Of a stretch of DNA of 64,000 nt, positions 23,636 to 34,033 are shown one piece after another. Made by a program: the position numbers and the translations under genes. Source of the DNA: Sipunculus nudus (Eukaryota > Annelida > Sipuncula > Golfingiida > Sipunculidae); NCBI GenBank assembly GCA_026874595.1, contig CM049306.1:54774019-54838018 (forward strand). The letters run 5' to 3'. The notes under the pieces are model-generated. The model was given only the letters and a program-made list of their open reading frames with translations. It made no database searches and was not told the DNA's origin. Position 1 is the first letter of the stretch, and every line of letters starts with the position of its first letter.

Positions 23636-26040
23636 CACCTGTGGCCACCATACTGTTAGCATTCAAGTTTTGACTCCCTATTTTTAGAGCGTGATATCTT
23701 GTGTAATGTTAACGATAACAAGGACAGCGGGCGAGACGCTTAGGTATACGGCCAAAGGACAGTTGATCTTCAGTCCGATAAGCCTAACTGTTCGTCACAC
23801 TAGTAAGGCGCAAATTGCCGAAATGGGCGTGTGTTGTTTGTTTATGGAGGAACGTACAGCTTATTATCATTGTCGCGTTTGGCATTAATTATTTTGTGAT
23901 TGTTTACCTGTCGTCTTGATTTAATCTATAAGTACACTAGGTCAAACATTGCACAAACATGTTGGCATGTTTCAGACATTTAGACGGCACCAAAAGTTTA
24001 GTAGCACTAGCACAGATTAAATAACAAATAAATTCGACAATGTACACCCGGATGTGTTTTATAGACAAGGCTAAATATTTCTCAAGCGTCCGAGAAGAAA
24101 CTTTTTTTTTTTATAATGTAGACAGTGCTCAAGAAACATAACGTTCTTCTTGGCAAGGAGTCAGATACAAACAACGTGAAGTTAAAATGCGGTGAAAATT
24201 ACCTGGAGTGAAATTTTCAAGAGCGCAACATTGAAATCCATAAACTCAAGACATGAACTCTTTGGTATAATAAAACACTTCCAATTCAGGGAAGGGTAGC
24301 TTTGTTTTCAAGGAGTGAGTTCGAATTACCCAGTTGCCTGAAAGGTTAAAATGACGACTTATGGTAATTTTTAACTTCACATATAAAACATGAAATAAAG
24401 AAGTTACCCACTCTGTCTGGTTATCATCATACCCACATGGTATGGTTGTTATCCTACCTCCTCAGTGAGATTCTAGCAACTATGTATGCTTACCATCCTA
24501 CCCACTCTGTATGGTTACCATCCTACCCACATGGTATATTTACCATCCTACCCACTCTGTATGCTTATCATCCTACACACTATGTATGGTTACCATCCTA
24601 CCCACATGGTATATTTACCATCCTACCCACATGGTATGGTTACCATCCTACCCACTCTGTATGCTTATCATCCTACACACTATGTATGGTTACCATCCTA
24701 CCCACTCTGTATAATTACCATCCTACCCACATGGTATGGTTACCATCCTACCCACTCTGTATGCTTATCATCCTAGACACTATGTATGGTTACCATCCTA
24801 CCCACTCTGTATGGTTACCATCCTACCCACATGGTATGGTTACCATCCTACCCACTCTGTATGCTTATCATCCTACACACTATGTATGGTTACCATCCTA
24901 CCCACTCTGTATGCTTATCATCCTACCCACTCTGTATGCTTATCATCCTACACACTATGTATGGTTACCATCCAACCCACTCTGTATGGTTACCATCCTA
25001 CCCACATGGTATGGTTACCATCCAACCCACTCTGTATGGTTACCATCCTACACACTCTGTATGGTCATCATCCTACACACTATGTTTGGTTATCGTTCTA
25101 CCCTCATGTATGGTTACCATCCTACCTACTCTTTAGATTATCATTCTTCCCACTCTGTATGATTACCATCTTACTCAATCCGTTTTTATGGTTACCATCT
25201 TACTGAATCCGTTTTTAATGTTACCATCTTACCCACTCCGTTTATATGGTTACCATCCTACTCATCCTATATATATGGTTATCATCCTACTCACTCTGTA
25301 TACATGGTTACCATCTTACTCACTCCGAATAAATGGTTACCATTTTACTCCGTATACATGGTTAACATCCTACTCACTCCTTAGACGGTGCCACAGGCAT
25401 AAATATGGAATATCGTAGCATTTAATGATTTTTATTTTGATGGATCAATCCTACACTGGACTAAAGATGTCTAAAGTCCCTGTATCAACAGTATTAGTTG
25501 TAAAAAAAGAGAACGACCATTATCTGTGATGCCTAAGATATGTTCTTCATAGCTTCACCAATCTCGCGCTTGAATACAATACGTTGTATCCTTTTACGCG
25601 TCATTGTGCGTCTCAACACATACAGGTTCCACATTTGATTGGTCTCCCCTTTGGGGTAATACCCTGTCTAAGATGCGAACTTACGTAATACAAATGATTG
25701 GGTAATAATATGAACTAGAAAAAAATTAGGTTCATATTGAATTATGAGTCATATTACATCAACCAATGTGACTTAAGCACAAATACGTCTTTCAAGTATT
25801 CAAGCACAATACAACGATATGAACAATCACCTGTTTTCATATTTGTTGATTTTTATGAAGCACTCACAAATATAAAGTAAACACTTTAGCCATATGCAAG
25901 AAAATCATTAGGCAAATTAAAATTTAAAACTTACTTGCTAGAGAATTTGTTCTTGCCTATACACTCCTTAATGCGCATGTTTAGGATAGATCAGACTTAA
26001 TCGAGTCAAGTGTTGAATATATGCTTTTTTAAGACTTGGA
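23636..26040. repeat. Higher-order tandem repeat, unit 2
   Basis: 2405-bp copy, by eye about 99% identical to unit 3. It includes the leader (23636-24401), the minisatellite and a trailer. A small ORF at 23691-23888 (starting MISCVMLTITRTAGETLRYT) occurs in all three units. It has no known domain and its conservation follows from recent duplication. Confidence 0.95.
24402..25384. repeat. 25-bp minisatellite of unit 2
   Basis: About 980 bp of 25-bp units in three main variants that alternate in a higher-order pattern. Since 25 is not divisible by three, all three plus-strand frames read through the same 25-residue cycle (MVTILPTLYGYHPTH...), producing long overlapping ORFs such as 24437-25162. 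These ORFs are a consequence of the period and do not show coding. Confidence 0.95.
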
Positions 26041-26810
26041 CACCTGTGGCCACCATACTGTTAGCATTCAAGTTTTGACTCCCTATTTTTAGAGCGTGAT
26101 ATCTTGTGTAATGTTAACGATAACAAGGACAGCGGGCGAGACGCTTAGGTATACGGCCAAAGGACAGTTGATCTTCAGTCCGATAAGCCTAACTGTTCGT
26201 CACACTAGTAAGGCGCAAATTGCCGAAATGGGCGTGTGTTGTTTGTTTATGGAGGAACGTACAGCTAGCTTATTATCATTGTCGCGTTTGGCATTAATTA
26301 TTTTGTGATTGTTTACCTGTCGTCTTGATTTAATCTATAAGTACACTAGGTCAAACATTGCACAAACATGTTGGCATGTTTCAGACATTTAGACGGCACC
26401 AAAAGTTTAGTAGCACTAGCACAGATTAAATAACAAATAAACTCGACAATGTACACCCGGATGTGTTTTATAGACAAGGCTAAATATTTCTCAAGCGTCC
26501 GAGAAGAAACTTTTTTTTTATAATGTAGACAGTGCTCAAGAAACGTAACGTTCTTCTTGGCAAGGAGTCAGATACAAACAACGTGAAGTTAAAATGCGGT
26601 GAAAATTACCTGGAGTGAAATTTTCAAGAGCGCAACATTAAAATCCATAAACTCACGACATGAACTCTTTGGTATAATAAAACACTTCCAATTCAGGGAA
26701 GGGTAGCTTTGTTTTCAAGGAGTGAGTTCGAATTACCCAGTTGCCTGAAAGGTTAAAATGACGACTTATGGTAATTTTTAACTTCACATATAAAACATGA
26801 AATAAAGAAG

Positions 26811-27789
26811 TTACCCACTCTGTCTGGTTATCATCATACCCACATGGTATGGTTGTTATCCTACCTCCTCAGTAAGATTCTAGCAACTATGTATGGTTAC
26901 CATCCTACCCACTCTGTATGGTTACCATCCTTCCCACATGGTATATTTACCATCCTACCCACTCTGTATGCTTATCATCCTACACACTATGTATGGTTAC
27001 CATCCTACCCACATGGTATATTTACCATCCTACCCACATGGTATGGTTACCATCCTACCCACTCTGTATGCTTATCATCCTACACACTATGTATGGTTAC
27101 CATCCTACCCACTCTGTATGGTTACCATCCTACCCACATGGTATGGTTACCATCCTACCCACTCTGTATGCTTATCATCCTAGACACTATGTATGGTTAC
27201 CATCCTACCCACTCTGTATGGTTACCATCCTACCCACATGGTATGGTTACCATCCTACCCACTCTGTATGCTTATCATCCTACACACTATGTATGGTTAC
27301 CATCCTACCCACTCTGTATGGTTACCATCCTACCCACTCTGTATGCTTATCATCCTACACACTATGTATGGTTACCATCCAACCCACTCTGTATGGTTAC
27401 CATCCTACCCACATGGTATGGTTACCATCCAACCCACTCTGTATGGTTACCATCCTACACACTCTGTATGGTCATCATCCTACACACTATGTTTGGTTAT
27501 CGTTCTACCCTCATGTATGGTTACCATCCTACCTACTCTTTAGATTATCATTCTTCCCACTCTGTATGATTACCATCTTACTCAATCCGTTTTTATGGTT
27601 ACCATCTTACTGAATCCGTTTTTAATGTTACCATCTTACCCACTCCGTTTATATGGTTACCATCCTACTCATCCTATATATATGGTTATCATCCTACTCA
27701 CTCTGTATACATGGTTACCATCTTACTCACTCCGAATAAATGGTTACCATTTTACTCCGTATACATGGTTAACATCCTACTCACTCCTT
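26811..27789. repeat. 25-bp minisatellite of unit 3
   Basis: Nearly the same length and variant order as the unit 2 array, indicating that whole 2.4-kb units were duplicated or homogenised together rather than the minisatellites expanding independently. Confidence 0.95.
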
Positions 27790-27857
27790 AGACGGTGCCA
27801 CAGGCATAAATATGGAATATCGTAGCATTTAATGATTTTTATTTTGATGGATTAATC

Positions 27858-28069
27858 CTACACTGGACTAAAGATGTCTAAAGTCCCTGTATCAACAGTA
27901 TGAGTTGAAAAAAAGGGAACGACCATTATCTGTGATGCCAAAGATATGTTCTTCATAGCTTCACCAATCTCGCGCTTGAATACAATACGTTGTATCCTTT
28001 TACGCGTCAGTGTGCGTCTCAACACATACAGGTTCCACATTTGATTGGTCTCCCCTTTGGGGTAATACC
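27858..28069 (-). other. Possible minus-strand exon conserved in the three tandem units
   Basis: On the minus strand an acceptor-like TTAGACAG is followed by an open frame reading YYPKGETNQMWNLYVLRR, then TRKRIQRIVFKREIGEAMKN. Units 1 and 2 (about 23100-23269 and 25505-25672) encode the same peptide but stop at ILE-SER-TAG. In unit 3 a substitution removes that stop and extends the frame. The composition looks protein-like, but I recognise no family, and neither a convincing polypyrimidine tract nor partner exons are seen. Confidence 0.25.
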
Positions 28070-28447
28070 CTGTCTAAGATGCGAACTTACGTAATACAAA
28101 TGACTGGGGTAATAATATGAACTAGATAAAAATTAGGTTCATATTGAATTATGAGTCATATTACATCAACCCATGTGACTTAAGCACAAATACGTCTTTC
28201 AAGTATTCAAGCACAATACAACGATATGAACAATCACCTGTTTTCATATTTGTTGATTTTTATGAAGCACTCACAAATATAAAGTAAACACTTTAGCCAT
28301 ATGCAAGAAAATCATTAGGCAAATTAAAATTTAAAACTTACTTGCTAGAGAATTTGTTCTTGCCTGTACACTCCTTAATGCGTATGTTTAGGATAGATCA
28401 GACTTGATCGAGTCAAGTGTTGAATATATGCTTTTATAGGACTTGGA

Positions 28448-29143
28448 CTCTGCCTATAGTACAAGGGTATCCCGTGATACGTGCTGATTTGGACCATGTA
28501 TTTTAAGTATGGATTGAGTCACTTTAAGACTGATGGATAAAGATCGAGAAAAATTTGCCGTGTGCCTACATTGCAGGTCTGCTTGGACTCTGACCCTCAG
28601 GCCGGGCTGATTTTTTATTATTTTGTGATGGCCAAATTTTATGCGGGCTTAAAATTGATATATGCGTTGCGGGTGGGCTACATGATTGCCTGGTGATGGT
28701 TTCTCCGGGTCATGAACTAAAAAAGTGGCAGCGGTAAATGACAAAGATATATATATTTATAAAACATAACGCATCCATTCATGTGGCTTCGGTCATTGGC
28801 TTTTCTAAAGAACGATTTTTGTATTGCACCTGTGAAATCTCACTGCACTTTTAGATAGTCGTCTTTGCAGTGACGTCTTTTCATGGTCAAGCTGTAAAAC
28901 AGAAGACTAGTATTGCACCCTATACCTTTGGCAGATCTCACATATGATGTAAGATGGCTGAGAATGTAGCACCATCATGAGTATCTATATGATCTTGTGA
29001 TAGCCACTGCATGGCTACATTTTGACCTGCAGGCGGCCAGGATAGTTTCGTCAAAGGCTGAGGTGTGCTGCCCTTCATGATCATTTGAAATAGATAAGAG
29101 AAGACTCCTCCCTTATGTGTTTCAAAGGCCCATGACTCCTCTT

Positions 29144-29184
<41 letters not shown>

Positions 29185-32100
29185 ATCTCCTGGGCCCAGA
29201 GCCAGATCCGCGATTCCCTGACGTTTTCTATTATTCTCGTTTTTGTTAATAAGCAGTTTATCAGTGATCAAGATTAACATGGCAAATGATAATGGTGTGA
29301 TCTATGGCGTTTGTGAACTGATGTTCATGATGTTTTACAAAGGTACCTATAGATAGAGTACTGTATGCTGAAAACGCTCTTCAAATAAGTGAACTAAAAA
29401 TTAATTATTAATATATGAAAACCTTAAGTGAATTTTCCCGAGGTTAAATTTTATTTTTTTTCTTGGTTATTTGGGCGCTGATTGGGATCTAAATTTGTGG
29501 TAAAAATGTGGATCGAGTGTGTGCTGAAATCCAAATGTGTTTGGCGGGTGCGGGAAAATTTTTCTTTGTAGGTGCTGTTCATTACAGGTCGTGTGTCACA
29601 AATTCTCGATATATATGTGGATAGATCGGTAGATACGTAAATATCACCGTGGAACCATCTTTCATAGTTGAATATATCACATTGTTAGTTGATTTTTAGA
29701 TTGAATAAGTACATCCACACATATAAAATGCGGAAATAGTGTATGATTTTTGAGTTCACATATTTGAACTTTCCCGTTACCTGTAAAAGTATCAAAGATA
29801 TACAACAGCGTTTCAGGTACACAACATAACCCAAACATGACAACCTAACCGACACATGGCAAGCCCCTTAACTTTGTCAATGTTGTTATTTTACCTAACC
29901 TTAACTATCCGCAGATTAATATGATCCATGGCATTTGCTACCGCGCAGATGTGTTTGCTGATTTGCGACAGTTAATTGCTACCGCACATATTGCTTTGAG
30001 TGGTTCTGTCAGAGCGACCTCTGGCAGCAAAAACTTGCATTACGTCAATAGTAGCAGATTTTGCGATCGCAAATTCATAGCCCCCATCAGTAGCAATGAC
30101 AGCCACTTGCTACCGTGCAGGTCTGTGATTTGCTACCGCGCACTTTACGCATATGAGCCGGTCTGTGCCTGATGGTAGTAGTGGCTGATTCAGTGCGCGA
30201 TGTGGCAAGCTATGCGCAAGGGTAGCAATGTTACTGTGCGACTGCTATTTGCTACCGCGCACTTTGCGCTCAATAGCCACGGAGCGCATAGTAGTAGCAA
30301 GGTAAGTGGATGCTGGGTGCGCGTTGTGCCGGGCTATGCACAATGGTAGCAAAGAATCCAAGGGATTAGTCTGAAAAACCGACAGTTCCCCGCATACATG
30401 TATATGCTTGTTTTCCACTCTATGTCTGATTCTGTCTTTCAAATTTTCATTTTCTTCCAAACACTTTACCTGACACTGATAATAATATGATCTTCAGTTC
30501 TTACAGCCTGTTAGGTCACCTTTCTTGGAAATGTTAAGTTATCCTCTGTTTCCAATATGTTGGGATCCCTCTTTCCCGAAGTATTCTAAACAACCTTTCA
30601 AGCCAATTAACTGTTATTTGCAGTTGAACAGCACTATGCAGAGTCCGGCATATTGATTATTCTGCGGGAACTGACGATTCGTGTTTGACCATATCCTGTT
30701 CATCAAGCTTTTTTGCCGGGCAAATTAATAATATTTCCATAAATCAACAGGTGAAGATGCACCAATTAACTCAAATTAAATTTAAAGGAGTTTCAATGTG
30801 CGCGTATATGCGTAAAATTATAGGTGTGTGTCCCTGTGCACAATGCGCGTAGGCCTAAATGCGAAAACTGGCAGACGTATGTATTTGTGCAGTAGATCGA
30901 GCAGGCCTTCCGTTAAAAAATGGTGAAGTGACGTCATTTTACCCTGAATCTCTGATTTCGCGGAGACCCTATGCGTGAAAATCGCTCCTGTGGCGATTTT
31001 AATGCATGCATATTGGTCATTCTACGAAATAGACCCATTTCAACAGGTACAACATCCGGAATATAACTGATCCTTATATTTATTTTATAGAGTCTCACAT
31101 GGAAATAAAAGAGCAGAGCACTTTATTTCATGCAAGTGATAGTTTTGGCTAATTTAATGCCCTATATATTTCATCGATTTCAACACCCTTACAGACTTTA
31201 AGCAGTGCTTAAAAATTATTATGAAAGACTGAGTTGGATATTTCCATGCCAATTTACGGTCCAACATAAATAATTTAACAAAAAAATAAGAAAGATTCAC
31301 CTGTAAATAAGAAAGATTCACCTGTATGATGTATTTTATTATTAAAATATATTTTAAGCCAGTAAAATGCATATTTTTAATTTTATGAGTTACGTTTAAT
31401 CCTTCAACAAAATACAACCGCAACCCACAGAAGGTATAATGCAATAAATAGTATGAAAATATAGCAATCTACCTACGGGAGATAAAGGCATTTTCTCATA
31501 TGTTTCAAGTCATTTTTTTCTTGAAATTATGTCTATTTTCAAAATTTAACGGTGTTGAAGAAGGATAACGGTGATGAATTACAATGGATGTAATCATTGG
31601 CAAAATTATTACTTAAAGAAAGCAGACTTCTTTTATAATATTTCAAGTTTAATATATAAAAATACATAACACAGTGATCGTTATAAAAACTATGAAATTC
31701 CTGAATAACAATGCGAGTTTGTAGAATTTAGATCTTACATTGATCCTGTTTTTTTTTCAACACAGTTCATTGACTTTCATCACCGTTAAAAGTGAAGAGG
31801 AATGGTGTTGATGAATAATGGTGTTGAAAAAATGACATGATATTTATTCAAAGAAACTTTATTACTCCTTCAACCTTTCTAGTAATCAGTATATGTAAGT
31901 GTTGACAGTGTGAGCTATATTCCAAAACTAAGAAAAGCATAAATACATACATCATTTTGGAGAAATATAGGTAACGGTGTTTAAAAGCAATAAATATACG
32001 GACATTTTTACAAAATTATGGAAATTTCCTGTTGTAAAAAGACAAAATACATACCGATAATAATGGTTTTGTGGAGTCATTCTGAGACGTTACTTCAACT

Positions 32101-32720
32101 TAGGTGTGTTTTTAAAAAAGAGAAATCAATCAACATCGTGTCATGGCAATCAAATCGTCTTTATAACGGTGTTGAAAAAAAAATCTAGGAAAAAACATTT
32201 ACTCACAAAAAAGTGGAAAAATTAGAGGGATGTAAAGAAACTTGTGGAAGTTTATTAAGGAACGATTTTATTATACAGGATATTATAACTAAATTCTAGG
32301 CTAATACCATTTTTAATAAAAATAAGAGGATCAATTTTTTTTTATTATGGCCTGGAGACAGGTAATTTTTAATTAATTAACCATTAAGTATAGATTTGAA
32401 GCATTTTAGGTAAATCTTTGCAAAACAAATAAGCCAAAATAAGGCAGAAAATATAAGATACTAAAATTAAATGCCGAAAGCACAATGACAGATTATATTT
32501 ATATGTACTAGGGCACTGTGAAATGTTAGGGACATGAATTTTCATGAATTGGGTATACAATAGTTACAAAATAATGTGAGCGATTTTTTCATGCATTCCA
32601 CCAGTTACATGAATGAAGTTTCGGGCCTAACCATGACCGGGGCTCTGTGTACCGTACTATGTTTAAAAATCGGCCATATACAGTATTATAAGAATAGAAG
32701 AGCTCAGGATACACTGGCCA
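28448..32720. other. Large region without a recognisable gene
   Basis: Contains a (CT)n microsatellite at 29143-29180, a cluster of TTGCTACCGCGCA-like motifs at 29930-30360, and scattered ACGGTGTTGAA motifs from about 31540 to 32180. Two adjacent copies of AATAAGAAAGATTCACCTGTA lie at about 31285-31326. No ORF here has a recognised domain. Confidence 0.5.
29930..30360. repeat. Degenerate GC-richer repeat cluster (TTGCTACCGCGCA motif)
   Basis: At least five copies of a TTGCTACCGYGCA-type motif, plus reverse-complement-like GGTAGCAA pieces, spaced irregularly. The patch is visibly richer in GC than its surroundings. The plus ORF 29921-30172 is composed of these repeats. Confidence 0.55.
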
Positions 32721-32721
32721 A

Positions 32722-32768
32722 ACATGTTCTTGTTCCTGTTCGCAAAAATAATGCAAACAAGAACATGT
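32722..32768. repeat. 13-bp perfect stem-loop
   Basis: ACATGTTCTTGTT (32722-32734) and AACAAGAACATGT (32756-32768) are perfect reverse complements around a 21-nt loop. A related CGAACAGGAACATGTTCG lies 280 bp downstream at about 33046. This suggests a foldback or MITE end, but I could not fix both termini. Confidence 0.7.
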
Positions 32769-32868
32769 AACCAAAACGAATTGTTCACATATGTACGCCT
32801 TAAAAGTGCCAGTCATGACTATTAAACAATGGATATTATTTAATTTCATTTATTATTAAATCTATGAG

Positions 32869-33534
32869 ATGCATTTAAATGATGACAACTTTAACGTTAT
32901 ACCAGTCAATAAAATTGAAATGAACAGTCCGAGTATGGGTAGGCACTTCTTTCCTTGCCGCAATTGTTGCCAGTCTTTTCCTTATTCCTGCGCCCCCTGT
33001 TGGTGTAACCGACCCCGGGAGTTGGTTGCATTTTTCTTGAACAACGAACAGGAACATGTTCGTATTCGTGGGCTAAAACGGTCTTTGTTCATGAACAGAC
33101 CCATGAACAGAAACATTTTCATGGAACGAAAACACGCCCTAACTGGCCTCTTCATAACGTGTATTCAGGAAATTTCCGAATGCAACGACCGTGACGTCAT
33201 GGTTATGTCATTCCATTATGATGGCAAAGTTTTCACATACAGCGCCGAGTTGGCCATGCAGCTCTCACTTAAAGAAAAACAACAACTCGGCGTCGTGATG
33301 TTAGTTGTTTTTCATCAATTTTCGCTAACTTCATATAAAATTAGGTCGTTTTCTCGGCATTCGCCGCACCGCTATGAACACACATTGGAAATCCAGGCAG
33401 AGAAGGAAACGCGAAAAAACATAGTGTCACAGTCGGTGGAACGGACTATAAATTTTTGTGTGGATCATGCACATAATCCGGCTTCAGAAAAGTATTCAAG
33501 GAATATTCATGAATATGGAGTCAAATATGCATGA
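32869..33534 (+). other. 221-codon ORF of unknown status
   Basis: The longest ORF of the 28-34 kb region. It overlaps the stem-loops at 33243-33313 and repeated GTTCATGAACAG / CCATGAACAGAAACA elements. It has a cysteine-rich N-terminal stretch (FPCRNCCQSFPYSCAPCWCN) but no motif that I recognise and no splice context. I regard a repeat-derived origin as more likely than a gene. Confidence 0.2.
33243..33313. repeat. Two overlapping inverted repeats
   Basis: CGCCGAGTTG (33243-33252) pairs with CAACTCGGCG (33283-33292). GAAAAACAAC (33274-33283) pairs with GTTGTTTTTC (33304-33313). The stems share bases, so they would be alternative folds. Confidence 0.75.
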
Positions 33535-33984
33535 ATGAAACTGTGAATATGGAGCGAATAAGTGAATCCAAACACGGGTCCATTTGAAGGAGGCCTGCAT
33601 TCCTTCCTTAGAATGCCGATATCTTGTCATAGAATTCCTAAAATTCCCTAGCCCTGCTGAGTTATGTGCAGCTTTAGCCAGGTCTTTGGTCTCATGCTTT
33701 TCTTGACTTCTTTATCTTTCATTTTGTATTGTTCACTTAGGGTTTCCTTGCATGGTTGTATCAAATTTTAACTGTTCTACAGTTTTTTTTTGTACCTCGA
33801 GCGGTCCAGAAATTATGTTTGTTTCAGTTGGCTCTCAAGTTAGTTGCCTGAACATATATCTTTATGTTTATGCACATTACCAATAAACAGTTATGGTTGC
33901 ACTTGTGTAACATTAAAACGTTGTTCTTGAATTTACAGATCAAGGAATCCATTGAATCCATTTCATGTTAACACGAATTCAGAC

Positions 33985-34033
33985 ATGAGGGTCAGTATCG
34001 ATACTTTCATCCTTGTGTTCTGCTTTATTGCAG
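33985..34033 (+). CDS. Receptor exon 1: signal peptide
   Basis: ATG at 33985 encodes MRVSIDTFILVFCFIA, a short basic start followed by a hydrophobic core, as expected of a secretory signal. The exon ends in phase 1 before the strong donor GTAAGT (34034). An acceptor-like TTTACAG just upstream (ends about 33939) suggests a 5' untranslated exon junction. Confidence 0.7.

Larger units (their letters stand above)
26041..28447. repeat. Higher-order tandem repeat, unit 3
   Basis: About 2407 bp. It differs from unit 2 by a four-base AGCT duplication near 26265, which changes the end of the small leader ORF, and by a scatter of substitutions, mostly in the trailer. It ends at ACTTGGA, after which the sequence is unique. 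Confidence 0.95.

Noticed and set aside
22451-27789. CRISPR-like array, because of regularly spaced repeats
   Set aside because: Units are contiguous 25-bp repeats with no distinct spacers, in a eukaryotic context.
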